Shown: positions 5,981 to 14,301 of the stretch, piece after piece | Layout of the letters: the number at the start of each line of letters is the position of its first letter | Position numbering within the stretch: position 1 is the stretch's first letter | Source of the DNA: Clostridia bacterium | GTDB taxonomy: Bacteria > Bacillota > Clostridia > Peptostreptococcales > Anaerovoracaceae | Length of the DNA: 40,298 bases | Assembly (NCBI GenBank): GCA_910575405.1 | Contig: CAJTER010000038.1 | Location: forward strand, 1-40,298 | Direction: 5' to 3' | The notes under the pieces: generated by a model | Told to the model about the DNA's origin: nothing | The model's input: only the letters and a program-made list of their open reading frames with translations | The model's database searches: none | Program-made: the position numbers and the translations under genes

Positions 5981-7243
5981 TTGAGTAAAGTAGTAAAAGC
6001 AAAGTACACCGCAGAAGCTGTCAGCGGATTTAACCATAGAACAGCTATGGAAGAAGCTGCAAGATGCCTGCTGTGTCACGACGCGCCATGCAGCCAGGGC
6101 TGCCCTGCAGGTACAGACCCGGCAAAATTCATCCGTTCTATCCGGTTTAGAAATGTAAAGGGCGCTGCAGAGACAATCAGAGAAAATAATGTATTAGGCG
6201 GAACCTGCGCAAGAGTATGCCCCTACGACAGACTGTGCGAGGAAGCTTGCTCAAGATGCGGGATTGACCGGCCGATTGAAATCGGAAAACTGCAGAGATA
6301 CGCAATTGAACAGGAAGAAGTGTTCGGTATGCAGACTCTCAAAGCACCTGCTGATAAAAAAGCTGGAAAAGCTGCCTGTATCGGAGCAGGACCTGCATCC
6401 CTGGCATGCGCAGCAGAGCTGGCAAAGGCAGGCTATGACGTTACTGTTTTGGAAAGAGAAGCAAAGGCAGGCGGCGTACTTACATATGGAATCGTTCCCA
6501 GCAGATTGCCACAGGCTGTCGTAGACCACGATATCGCGCAGGTGGAAGCTCTCGGCGTAAAGTTTGAATTTGGAAAAGATGTAAAAGAAGCGGACACGGA
6601 AGGCTACGACGCAGTCTTTATCGGAACCGGCCTTTGGGGCACGAAAATTCCGGATATTGAAGGCAAAGATCTGAAAGGCGTTTACGCGGCAGCTGATTTT
6701 CTGAAGGCTGCCAGAACCACAGGCGAAGGCTTTGATCCGGGAAAGAAAGTCATTGTAGTCGGCGGCGGAGACGTTACCGTTGACTGCGCAGTAACAGCAA
6801 AGCTTTTAGGCGCAGAAGATGTAAAGATCGTTTACAGAAGAACGCTGGAGGAAGCTCCGGGCAATATGACGGAATTCCAGTATGCTCTGCAGCTTGGCAT
6901 CGGCATTACCACAGGCATGGCCCCGGCGGCAGTAAAGGGCAGCGGAAAAGTTGAAAAAGCGGTATTCAAGGGCTTCCGGGATGAAGGAGCAAGCCTTGAG
7001 CTTTCCGCAGACACTATCGTATTTGCAACAGGCCAGGGCCCGGAGGATATGACAAAAGTCGTTCCTGTAACAGTTACGGATAAAGGCATGATCGCAGCTG
7101 GCGAAGACGGAGCGGCAGGCGGCAAGTTCTTTGCGGCAGGGGACATTGTAAACGGCGGAAAAACTGTTGTAGAGGCAGTAGCGGCAGGAAAAGAAGCTGC
7201 GGCATCTATGATTGCGTACCTTGAAAAGAAAGGAGTGAACTAG
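5981..7243 (+). CDS. preT: NAD-dependent dihydropyrimidine dehydrogenase, PreT subunit
   Basis: The 420-residue protein matches PreT in length and order. An N-terminal twin Fe-S region (CLLCHDAPCSQGCP and CARVCPYDRLCEEAC) is followed by an FAD-binding fold (CIGAGPASLACAAELAKAG) and an NAD(P)H fold (VVGGGDVTVDCAVTAKLLGA). A C-terminal FAD motif with FFAAGDIVNGG ends the protein. PreT passes electrons between NAD(H) and PreA for the uracil/dihydrouracil interconversion. The start is assigned to TTG at 5981, 8 nt after AAGGAGG (5966-5972). An upstream TTG in frame has no ribosome site, and an ATG at 5974 is followed at once by a stop. PreA begins 1 bp after its stop codon, so the two subunits are translationally linked. 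Confidence 0.9.
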   Translation: MSKVVKAKYTAEAVSGFNHRTAMEEAARCLLCHDAPCSQGCPAGTDPAKFIRSIRFRNVKGAAETIRENNVLGGTCARVCPYDRLCEEACSRCGIDRPIEIGKLQRYAIEQEEVFGMQTLKAPADKKAGKAACIGAGPASLACAAELAKAGYDVTVLEREAKAGGVLTYGIVPSRLPQAVVDHDIAQVEALGVKFEFGKDVKEADTEGYDAVFIGTGLWGTKIPDIEGKDLKGVYAAADFLKAARTTGEGFDPGKKVIVVGGGDVTVDCAVTAKLLGAEDVKIVYRRTLEEAPGNMTEFQYALQLGIGITTGMAPAAVKGSGKVEKAVFKGFRDEGASLELSADTIVFATGQGPEDMTKVVPVTVTDKGMIAAGEDGAAGGKFFAAGDIVNGGKTVVEAVAAGKEAAASMIAYLEKKGVN

Positions 7244-7244
7244 G

Positions 7245-8498
7245 ATGGCAGTTAAAAAAGATTTATCTATTAACTATTTAGGTGTTGAATGCGAAAATCC
7301 GTTCTTCCTTTCATCTTCTCCAGTTGGAAGCAATTACGAGATGGTTGCAAAATGCTTTGAAACAGGCTGGGGCGGTGTATTTTACAAAACCGTAGGTATC
7401 TTTGTGGCAGACGAATGCTCCCCTAGATTTGACCAGACCAATAAGGAAGGACTTCCATGGCTGGGCTTTAAAAACATGGAACAGATTTCCGATAAACCGA
7501 CAGAACTGAACTTTGAAAATATGAGAAAGCTCAAGAGAGCTTATCCGGAAAAAATTATGGTAGCTTCTATTATGGGAAGTACGGAACAGGAATGGAAAGA
7601 TCTTGCGAAAATGGCCGAGCAGGCAGAGGCTGATCTTATTGAAGGAAACTTCTCCTGTCCGCAGATGACCAGTCATGCAATGGGATCCGATGTAGGAACC
7701 AATCCGGAACTGGTGAAATCCTACAGCAAGGCAGTGACCAGCGTTACTGATATCCCGTTTATTGCAAAGATGACGCCGAATATTACCAATATGGAAGTCC
7801 CTGCAATCGCGGCAATTGAAGGGGGCGCGGCCTCCGTATCGGCAATCAACACGGTAAAATCCATTACTAATATTGATTTTGAAAACATGACCGGTATGCC
7901 GGTTGTAAATGGAAAATCCTCTATTTCTGGATATTCCGGTGCAGCGGTAAAACCCATTGCCCTGCGCTTCATCGCTCAGATGCTCCAGAACGAAAAGCTG
8001 AAGGATCTGGAAATCTCCGGCATTGGCGGTATCGAAACCTGGAGAGACTGTGCGGAATTTCTGGCATTAGGCTGCCGCAATCTGCAGGTTACAACGGCAA
8101 TCATGCAGTACGGCTACCGCATTGTGGAAGACATGGCAAACGGCCTGATGCACTTTATGGATGAAAGAGGCTACAACAAGCTGGAAGACTTCATCGGTCT
8201 TGCACTTGGAAACATTATTCCCGCAGAAGATTTGAACAGAGACTTTAAGATTCTGCCCAAGTTTGACGATAATAAATGTATCGGCTGTGGAAGATGTTAT
8301 ATCTCCTGCTACGATGCAGCACATCAGGCAATCGACTGGAATGCGGAAACGAGAAGACCGGAGCTCAACGACAACTGCGTTGGCTGTCACCTCTGTCTCA
8401 ACGTATGTCCGGTGCAGGAATGCATTACACCGGGAGAAATCAAGTGGAAAGACGGCAGGGAGCAGGTGGACATCGCTCTCAAGCATCACTACGATTAA
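7245..8498 (+). CDS. preA: NAD-dependent dihydropyrimidine dehydrogenase, PreA subunit
   Basis: The 417-residue protein has an N-terminal FMN TIM barrel with the family's catalytic Cys138 in NFSCPQM, KMTPNIT, SAINTVKS and SGIGGIETW. It ends in a two-cluster ferredoxin domain (CIGCGRCYISC and CVGCHLCLNVCPVQEC). With PreT it should reduce uracil and thymine or oxidise the dihydropyrimidines in the cytoplasm. It is the last gene of the amidohydrolase-preT-preA operon, and a strong terminator follows. Its intact Cys contrasts with the Asn in the paralog at 3151. Confidence 0.92.
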   Translation: MAVKKDLSINYLGVECENPFFLSSSPVGSNYEMVAKCFETGWGGVFYKTVGIFVADECSPRFDQTNKEGLPWLGFKNMEQISDKPTELNFENMRKLKRAYPEKIMVASIMGSTEQEWKDLAKMAEQAEADLIEGNFSCPQMTSHAMGSDVGTNPELVKSYSKAVTSVTDIPFIAKMTPNITNMEVPAIAAIEGGAASVSAINTVKSITNIDFENMTGMPVVNGKSSISGYSGAAVKPIALRFIAQMLQNEKLKDLEISGIGGIETWRDCAEFLALGCRNLQVTTAIMQYGYRIVEDMANGLMHFMDERGYNKLEDFIGLALGNIIPAEDLNRDFKILPKFDDNKCIGCGRCYISCYDAAHQAIDWNAETRRPELNDNCVGCHLCLNVCPVQECITPGEIKWKDGREQVDIALKHHYD

Positions 8499-8550
8499 TG
8501 CATGCGGGTGTGCGGGATTTTGCAAACCTTCACACAAAGTTACCATACAC

Positions 8551-8590
8551 AAAGCAAAATGGCGTTCCCATAGGGGCGCCGTTTTGCTTT
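8551..8590 (+). terminator. Terminator of the preTA operon
   Basis: AAAGCAAAATGGCG (8551-8564) pairs with CGCCGTTTTGCTTT (8577-8590) along 14 positions with one T-G wobble. The A/T-rich arm ends make it usable in both directions. Confidence 0.8.
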
Positions 8591-8649
8591 ATAATGGGAT
8601 GACCGCCTCACATGCGTCCTCAGCTTTCGGGAGCAGCCAGGAATAAAAA

Positions 8650-8681
8650 GATACAACTGAGATACACTTTTGATGTATACT
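8650..8681 (+). promoter_or_regulatory. Response-regulator promoter region with GATACA direct repeat
   Basis: GATACA occurs at 8650-8655 and 8661-8666, 11 bp apart, followed by a TATACT -10 element at 8676-8681 without a good -35 hexamer. Tandem sites on a helical period beside a weak -35 are typical of activated promoters bound by OmpR/PhoB-type regulators. The same repeat recurs at 11822-11838. Confidence 0.5.
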
Positions 8682-8717
8682 GAAAGCTAAAAGACAGAAA
8701 GGCGAGGAGGAAGGCGG

Positions 8718-9377
8718 ATGATACGAATTCTGATTGTAGAAGATGAGCTGCCCATCGCGGAGCTTTTGAATATGAGTCTCTGCGGAGAAGGCTACCAGTG
8801 CACCTGTGCGTATGACGGGCAGGAGGCGGCGGATATTTTGGAGGATGAAACCTTTGATCTGGTGCTGCTGGATATTATGCTGCCCAAAATCGACGGCTAT
8901 GAGCTGCTGGAATATATTCACTTCTGCCAGATTCCAGTGATTTTCCTGACAGCCAAAACCGATGTGGCGGATCGGGTAAAGGGCCTTAAGGCAGGGGCGG
9001 AGGATTACATTTCAAAGCCCTTTGAAATCGCAGAGCTTTTAGCCAGAGTGGAAGCGGTGATGCGGCGCTTTAATAAGGGAACAAAAACCCTTGCCTTTGC
9101 GGATGTCGTCGTCGATGCCGAGTCCCGGCTGGTGAGAAAAAGCGGAAAAGCGGTGAGCCTGACGGCAAAGGAATTCGACCTGCTGCTCTATTTTGTTCAG
9201 AACAAAAATAAAGCCCTTTCCCGTTCCCAGATCTATGCCCAGGTCTGGAACAGCGGATGTCTCGGGGACAGCCGCACAGTGGATCTGCACGTCCAGCGTC
9301 TGAGGAAAAAGTTGTCCTTAGAGGAGAGTCTGGTATCTGTGTATAAAATCGGCTATCGCCTGGAGGTATCGGATTGA
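8718..9377 (+). CDS. OmpR/PhoB-family response regulator
   Basis: The 219-residue protein has a receiver domain with acidic pocket Glu8/Asp9, phosphoacceptor Asp52 in LLDIMLP and Lys100 in ISKPF. A C-terminal winged helix follows (LTAKEFDLLLYFV, SRTVDLHVQRLRKKL, YKIGYRL). Its TGA stop overlaps the TTG start of the sensor kinase, so the pair is cotranscribed and translationally coupled. The genes downstream (an exported protein, then a D,D-carboxypeptidase) hint at envelope control. The input signal is unknown. Confidence 0.93.
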   Translation: MIRILIVEDELPIAELLNMSLCGEGYQCTCAYDGQEAADILEDETFDLVLLDIMLPKIDGYELLEYIHFCQIPVIFLTAKTDVADRVKGLKAGAEDYISKPFEIAELLARVEAVMRRFNKGTKTLAFADVVVDAESRLVRKSGKAVSLTAKEFDLLLYFVQNKNKALSRSQIYAQVWNSGCLGDSRTVDLHVQRLRKKLSLEESLVSVYKIGYRLEVSD

Positions 9378-10993
9378 AATTTTTCTGGAAAATTTTTTTT
9401 ACGGTCATGTTCATCAGCCTGATCTGCGTTTCCGCAAGCGGCTGTATTTTGATTTACTCCGGCTTCCGCTCCCAGATAGACAGCGAGGTGAAGATTGCTC
9501 GGGATTACGGCGACATTGTGTATTATTCTCTGGCCGCAGAGCTGCGGGAATGGGAGCTTTATTCCTCTTCCGCCTCAAAATCCATGGTATCGGGTGCCCA
9601 AAGTGGGGACAGGGAAGAACGCGGCGCCGGGAGCAAAAGCGGCAGGAGCGAGGAGGATGAGAAGGAGAACCGGATACAAAACGCAGTTGTGCAGATTGCG
9701 GAAAGTATTGGAATCGATAGAATGAATCAGAAGATCACCTTTGCTATTATTGGCGAAGACGAAGAGACCCTCTTTTCCTCCCTGCCCCAGGAGCTGGACA
9801 AGAGCATGATTTCAGAGCTTGCCACATCAGAAGGGCAGGCAGAGCTTTCAAAGAGTTCCGCAAAACCTTCAGTCCGTGCGGGGTGGGCCCTGAAGAAAAA
9901 GGCGCAAAGCTCCTATCTTCAGCTCATACGTCCGGCCATTTACCGAAACTGCATCCTTTATATCGAAATCGTGCGGGATGTGACACACATTTACAAAAAC
10001 CAGAAGGAGCAGTGTGAAATGCTGATAAAGATCATGGCAGGCATGCTGCTGCTGGCTGGAGCTCTGACCCTGCTTCTTTCCAAGCTGCTGCTGCGTCCCA
10101 TTGAGAATCTGAGCCGGATTACAAAGGACATTTCCAGCGGGAACCTGAGTGAACGGGCCCTGTACAGGGGCGCAGATGAAATTGCTCTGCTTTCTGAGAA
10201 TTTCAACCAGATGGCGGATCATTTGGAAGAAAAAATCTGCCAGCTGGAAGAGGAAACGGAGAAAAAGGAGCTGTTTGTAGGGGCCTTTTCTCACGAGCTG
10301 AAAACGCCGCTCACCTCTATCATCGGCTATGCGGATCTGCTGAGGCAAAAGGAACTGGACAAAAAACAGCAGGCGCTCTGCGCGGAATATATCTTCTCCG
10401 AGGGCAGGCGTCTGGCTCATTTATCCATGCGCCTTCTGGAGCTCATTGTTTTGAAAAAGCGGGACTTCTCTCCGGAGCCTGTTGAAGTTGATCAGCTTTT
10501 AGAGCAGGTGCTCAAAACTGCGGGGCCCCAGATGGAGGCGGCGGGAATTACCCTTAGCTGTCATATCCAAAGGGCCGTTATTCCCATGGAGGAGGAGCTG
10601 ATGAAGACCGTTTTTATCAACATTCTTGATAATGCCAGAAAGGCCATGGAAGCGGGAGGAGCAATCGAAATTTACACGGAATCAGGACGGCCGGCGGGCC
10701 GGGAAGTGGCTGAGGAAGCGGATGCAGGCGAGACTTTCTGTCAGGGGCAGTATTGTCTTACTATCCGGGATCAGGGAAAGGGCATGGAGCAGCAGGAGCT
10801 GGCAAAGATAAGGGAGGCATTTTATATGGTGGACAAATCCCGCTCAAGAAAACAGGGCGGCGCGGGCCTGGGGCTTGCAATCTGCGATGAAATTTTAAAG
10901 CTTCACGGTTTTTCCATTTCCTTTGAAAGCAGCCCGGGAAAAGGAACCACTGTAACCGTCTGCATGAAAGGCGCGAAAGGGGAGAAGGAATGA
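9374..10993 (+). CDS. Membrane sensor histidine kinase
   Basis: The 539-residue protein has a first membrane helix (about residues 5-29) and an extracytoplasmic region of about 185 residues with a charged low-complexity stretch. A second helix (about 217-240), a HAMP domain, the dimerisation/phosphoacceptor motif FSHELKTPLT with His307, and an ATPase domain follow. The ATPase domain has the N box (NILDNARKAME), the G1 box (DQGKGM) and the G2 box (GGAGLGLAI). TTG at 9374 is the likely start; it overlaps the regulator's stop and has GGAGG upstream. It should phosphorylate the regulator at 8718. The sensor region resembles no ligand-binding domain I can name. Confidence 0.92.
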   Translation: MKFFWKIFFTVMFISLICVSASGCILIYSGFRSQIDSEVKIARDYGDIVYYSLAAELREWELYSSSASKSMVSGAQSGDREERGAGSKSGRSEEDEKENRIQNAVVQIAESIGIDRMNQKITFAIIGEDEETLFSSLPQELDKSMISELATSEGQAELSKSSAKPSVRAGWALKKKAQSSYLQLIRPAIYRNCILYIEIVRDVTHIYKNQKEQCEMLIKIMAGMLLLAGALTLLLSKLLLRPIENLSRITKDISSGNLSERALYRGADEIALLSENFNQMADHLEEKICQLEEETEKKELFVGAFSHELKTPLTSIIGYADLLRQKELDKKQQALCAEYIFSEGRRLAHLSMRLLELIVLKKRDFSPEPVEVDQLLEQVLKTAGPQMEAAGITLSCHIQRAVIPMEEELMKTVFINILDNARKAMEAGGAIEIYTESGRPAGREVAEEADAGETFCQGQYCLTIRDQGKGMEQQELAKIREAFYMVDKSRSRKQGGAGLGLAICDEILKLHGFSISFESSPGKGTTVTVCMKGAKGEKE

Positions 10994-11808
10994 GTTTTCT
11001 GAAGAAAAAACGAAGCTTGCTGCTGGTGCTGCTGATGATGGCGCTCCTTCTGGGGACAGCCGCGATACCGAACTTCTTCACAGCCTGGCAGAGCCGGGGC
11101 AGCTTTGATAAAACAACCCTTTTTACAGTAGGAACAGGCGATCTGGAGGATCAAACGCTCTCCGAAGACCTGTGGGAACGGCTGAAAATCCTCAGGGGAA
11201 ACGTGCTGACGCAGACCCAGGGAAAAGACGGAAGCCGGGCGAGCATAGCACAGGACTGGATTTCCGGTAAGGATTATCAAATTGTATCCTACAGCGACGG
11301 AGCGGGCATGGCAGAGGTAGTGTCGGCAGAAAAGCTGAGCGAGAGGATGAAAAGGAGGCTGGCAAAGCGGGCGGAAAAGCAGCTCAAAAAACTGCAGAGC
11401 TTCGGTGTCTTTCCCGCGGTATCCTTTGCAGGGCGCAAGGATATTTCCGCTGAAAAGCAGATTTATATGGACATGGACAATCCGGACAGAAGCTTTAGCG
11501 TGTGGGAAATCCACATGGATTATCCGGATTTCTTTGTCTGTGTGTTTATGGACACAGAAACCTCGGCGCTGTGCGAGGTCTCTTTAGCTCGGGATGCAGG
11601 CCCTGCGCTCTATCAGAAGGGAAAGGAGCAGCAGCTTAAAGATGGCTTTTTAAAATATCTGAATACCTTTTCACGGGTGCCGGGGGAACATGCGGGCAGG
11701 GCGGAACGCTTTCATGTGGAAGGCCTTTTCTCGCAGGACAGAGTCTGTCTCTATCCGGCATCAACAGACCGGCAGGGAAAGCATACGGTCTCCTATCAGT
11801 TTTTCTAA
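10990..11808 (+). CDS. Exported or membrane-anchored protein of unknown function in a two-component operon
   Basis: The 272-residue protein starts within the ATGA overlap with the kinase stop, so it is translationally coupled. An N-terminal KKKR stretch and one hydrophobic segment (about residues 8-26) indicate a signal peptide or anchor, with the rest outside the cytoplasm. No catalytic motif is visible. A basic amphipathic stretch (SERMKRRLAKRAEKQLKKL) lies in the middle, and the C-terminal half is rich in aromatic residues. I do not recognise the family. Its position suggests an accessory to the kinase (signal sensing or modulation) or a main target of the system. Confidence 0.75.
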   Translation: MSFLKKKRSLLLVLLMMALLLGTAAIPNFFTAWQSRGSFDKTTLFTVGTGDLEDQTLSEDLWERLKILRGNVLTQTQGKDGSRASIAQDWISGKDYQIVSYSDGAGMAEVVSAEKLSERMKRRLAKRAEKQLKKLQSFGVFPAVSFAGRKDISAEKQIYMDMDNPDRSFSVWEIHMDYPDFFVCVFMDTETSALCEVSLARDAGPALYQKGKEQQLKDGFLKYLNTFSRVPGEHAGRAERFHVEGLFSQDRVCLYPASTDRQGKHTVSYQFF

Positions 11809-11821
11809 AAGCTGCAGGTTC

Positions 11822-11838
11822 GATACAAGTTTGATACA
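11822..11838 (+). promoter_or_regulatory. Second GATACA direct repeat, candidate response-regulator site
   Basis: GATACA at 11822-11827 and 11833-11838 has the same 11-bp spacing as the repeat in front of the response-regulator gene. The flanking bases also agree (GATACAA, then GATACAC). It lies upstream of the VanY-like gene, but a strong hairpin terminator separates the two, and no -10 element sits at the spacing seen at the first site. Confidence 0.4.
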
Positions 11839-11855
11839 CCTGTGGATCCAAAAAG

Positions 11856-11905
11856 AAGCATTTGTTTCGTAAAATTTTTTACGGGACAGATGCTTGTTTC
11901 TTTTT
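11856..11905 (+). terminator. Strong terminator after the two-component operon
   Basis: The arms at 11856-11874 and 11877-11895 pair over 19 positions as RNA, including three G-U pairs. T-rich sequence follows (GTTTCTTTTT). It ends the response-regulator operon. If transcription starts at the GATACA site just upstream, it could also attenuate the VanY-like gene. Confidence 0.8.
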
Positions 11906-11960
11906 GCCATAGAACAGACATTAGTGCACCAGACCAGGGAAAAATGTGGAGGGGAGAAAG

Positions 11961-12827
11961 ATGAAACGAAAAGCAGACAAAAAGCCGGATACCTGCAAAA
12001 AAACGCATAAACCAGCTCTATACAATAGAAGGAAAGCGGCAATGCGGAGGCAAAGGTTCAAATGGATCTGTATTGGTCTTGCCATTGTCAGTATCCTGAT
12101 GGGCATCGGCCTTTGCAGTATGGAAGGCAGGGCCAGCAGCACGGGGAAGCAAAGCGGCAGCCAGGGGACTCTGCCGCTAAACAAAGCTCTGCAAAGGGCA
12201 AAAGAGGCAGCGAATATAAGGAATGACAGCGTGCGCGGCAAAGGAAAGGCAGATGACTGGAAGCTGCTGCTGGTAAATCCATGGCACAAGCTCCCGGAAG
12301 GCTTCTCGCCGAAGCTGACGCGGCTGAAAAACGGACATGCCGTTGACAAGCGGGCATATCCGCAGCTTCAGCGCATGATGGACGATGCCAGAGCGCATGG
12401 CCTTTCGCCTCTGATCTGCTCATCCTACCGGACTGAGGAGATGCAGAAGCGCCTGTACAGGGAGCAGACGGCAGTCTGTCTTGCCAGAGGCTATGAAAAA
12501 AAGGCAGCTGGAAAAGAAGCGGCAAAATGGGTGGCAGTTCCCGGCACCAGCGAGCATCAGACCGGCCTTGCCCTGGATATTGTTTCGGAAGGCTATCAGC
12601 TCCTAAACGAGGCCCAGGCGGACACGCCGGAGCAGAAATGGCTGATGAAAAACGCCCATAAATACGGCTTTATCCTGCGGTATCCCAAAGAAAAAACAGA
12701 GATTACAGGCATCGGGTATGAGCCCTGGCATTACCGGTATGTGGGAAAGAAAGCAGCGCGGCAGATTTACCAGCAGGGCATCTGCCTGGAGGAATATCTG
12801 AAGCAGCCCGCGGGGCAGAAGGATTAG
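11961..12827 (+). CDS. VanY-like D-alanyl-D-alanine carboxypeptidase (M15B), membrane-anchored
   Basis: The 288-residue protein has a basic N-terminus, one membrane anchor (about residues 35-54) and an extracellular M15B zinc peptidase domain. The zinc ligands are His199 and Asp206 in SEHQTGLALD and His257 in EPWHYRYVG, with catalytic Glu254; SSYRT is the conserved substrate-binding segment. It should remove the terminal D-Ala from peptidoglycan stem peptides. ATG at 11961 has a GGAGGGGAG ribosome site. The adjacent two-component operon and repeated GATACA element suggest joint control. No vanHAX-type ligase genes are present, so this is more likely wall remodelling than glycopeptide resistance. 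Confidence 0.9.
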   Translation: MKRKADKKPDTCKKTHKPALYNRRKAAMRRQRFKWICIGLAIVSILMGIGLCSMEGRASSTGKQSGSQGTLPLNKALQRAKEAANIRNDSVRGKGKADDWKLLLVNPWHKLPEGFSPKLTRLKNGHAVDKRAYPQLQRMMDDARAHGLSPLICSSYRTEEMQKRLYREQTAVCLARGYEKKAAGKEAAKWVAVPGTSEHQTGLALDIVSEGYQLLNEAQADTPEQKWLMKNAHKYGFILRYPKEKTEITGIGYEPWHYRYVGKKAARQIYQQGICLEEYLKQPAGQKD

Positions 12828-12876
12828 CGTATTGGGATTAGTGTATTGTAGGGATTAAAATCAGGGATTGAAAAAC

Positions 12877-12917
12877 GGACCTGCGATGGTAAGACATGCC
12901 TTCCAGGTTCTTTTTTT
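12877..12917 (+). terminator. Terminator of the VanY-like gene
   Basis: GGACCTG (12877-12883) pairs with CAGGTTC (12904-12910), with one wobble and a further GGT/GCC pairing inside. Seven T residues follow at 12911-12917. Confidence 0.8.
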
Positions 12918-12950
12918 GTTCCCACACAAGGAGGAATGATACAGTTTTAC

Positions 12951-12979
12951 TTGCAATTCATGAAGAAAAATGGTAAAAT
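12951..12979 (+). promoter_or_regulatory. Promoter of the membrane LuxR-type regulator
   Basis: TTGCAA at 12951-12956 and TAAAAT at 12974-12979 are separated by 17 bp. Confidence 0.6.
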
Positions 12980-13065
12980 ATAGAAAAATGTTTTAGAGAA
13001 AAAAGGGTCCTGCGCCCGGCTATTTGGCGGATGCGATGCCAGCGGAACAGCAAAAAGGAGATGCT

Positions 13066-14196
13066 ATGTACACGAATCTTGTGTTTATCGGATATATAAT
13101 TGCCATGTTTTTGTCGCTTTTGTGTCTGACTCTGATCCTGGTCGTTCTGGCAGGAAAAGATTTTGGAAAAGAAAGGCCATTTTCGGGAAGAACGTTTACT
13201 TGCCGCAGCGGCACGGGCTGCCGGGCTGCCGCGGGAATTTTCGCAGTCACCATCTTTTTAACAGGTGTTTTATATTTTATCTTTTATTACAGGGAAACTG
13301 TCCAGAATCAGTTTGAGCTGGCGCTTCCTTTCCGGGTTGCCGATTATGTGCTGTGCTGCCTGCTGCCTTTTACCTGGCTGCTGCTTTTGCGCCAGCTGAC
13401 GGACAGTGAAAAAAACGGAGATCTGCTGAAAGCAGCCTCCTCCTTTACCATCACAAGAATGGCTGTCTCCATTGCCGTTACATATCGCTTCATGGGCCCG
13501 TATTATGAAATTGAAATGGGGGAGGCCCGCAATTTGTGGCATATGTTTCAGATTTTCTTTATATCCGGAGCGCTGTTTTTGCTGATCCGCTACGGCATCT
13601 ACGGTATACAGGCCGCGAATTCACCCTTAAAGCGGAGATACATTATCATCTGCACCGTGCTTTTAGCCGCCATGGATATTGAGCAGAGCTTTATTGAAAT
13701 GGGCCTTGCGGAAGGAAAATACGGAATATCCGCCTGGGCGCTGGAGGTTCCAGATATGACGGGAACCATCGTCTTTCTGCTCAGTCTGGCGACCCTGCTG
13801 TTTGTCTTCAAAGAAGATTTCAGCCCCCTGTTTTTCAGAGAAACTCCAGAATCGGTGTCAGAGAGCCAGGTGGCAGCAGCCTGCTCCGGTGAACTGCCGG
13901 GAGCAGATGCTTTGGGCACAGTTCGGGAGCAAGAGGCGGCTCAAGAGGAACATAAGGAGGCCACAAAACAGAAACAGCTGGATCTGCTGGCAGAGCGATA
14001 TGGTCTGACGGCCAGAGAGCGGGAAGTGATGGAGCTGGTGTATGAAGGGTATACCAACCCGGAGATTTCGCAGGAGCTTTATATTTCCGTCAATACAGTA
14101 AAAAAGCATCTACAGCATACTTATGAAAAGCTGGGCGCCAACAGCCGCATGGAGGTTCTGCGCCTGATAAATGAACAAAATCACCCACCTGGGTAA
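13066..14196 (+). CDS. Multi-pass membrane protein with C-terminal LuxR-type DNA-binding domain
   Basis: The 376-residue protein has about seven hydrophobic segments across residues 1-250. A charged linker (about 255-315) leads to a LuxR/GerE helix-turn-helix (LTAREREVMELVYEGYTNPE, then the ISVNTVKKHLQHTYEKLG segment). It is a one-component membrane regulator: the membrane part probably senses a signal and the tail binds DNA. The ATG at 13066 has AGGAG 5 nt upstream; an in-frame TTG at 13024 is less likely. It lies 105 bp before the lipoprotein esterase on the same strand, which may be its target. The ligand is unknown. Confidence 0.85.
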   Translation: MYTNLVFIGYIIAMFLSLLCLTLILVVLAGKDFGKERPFSGRTFTCRSGTGCRAAAGIFAVTIFLTGVLYFIFYYRETVQNQFELALPFRVADYVLCCLLPFTWLLLLRQLTDSEKNGDLLKAASSFTITRMAVSIAVTYRFMGPYYEIEMGEARNLWHMFQIFFISGALFLLIRYGIYGIQAANSPLKRRYIIICTVLLAAMDIEQSFIEMGLAEGKYGISAWALEVPDMTGTIVFLLSLATLLFVFKEDFSPLFFRETPESVSESQVAAACSGELPGADALGTVREQEAAQEEHKEATKQKQLDLLAERYGLTAREREVMELVYEGYTNPEISQELYISVNTVKKHLQHTYEKLGANSRMEVLRLINEQNHPPG

Positions 14197-14301
14197 TAGA
14201 CGGAGCTCTCCCTTTTTTCTAAAATTTAAGAAAATTATGGCGAAATGAGGACTCAAAAGTCAACAAAGAACATGAGCCATTAGAGCTAAAGGAGGAGCAA
14301 G

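Noticed and set aside
8263-8646. Plus-strand frames overlapping the preA 3' end
   Set aside because: They are shadows of the preA ferredoxin domain in other frames.
11961-12827. Glycopeptide-resistance cluster
   Set aside because: A VanY-like enzyme and a two-component system are present, but there is no vanH, ligase or vanX gene, so resistance is not supported.
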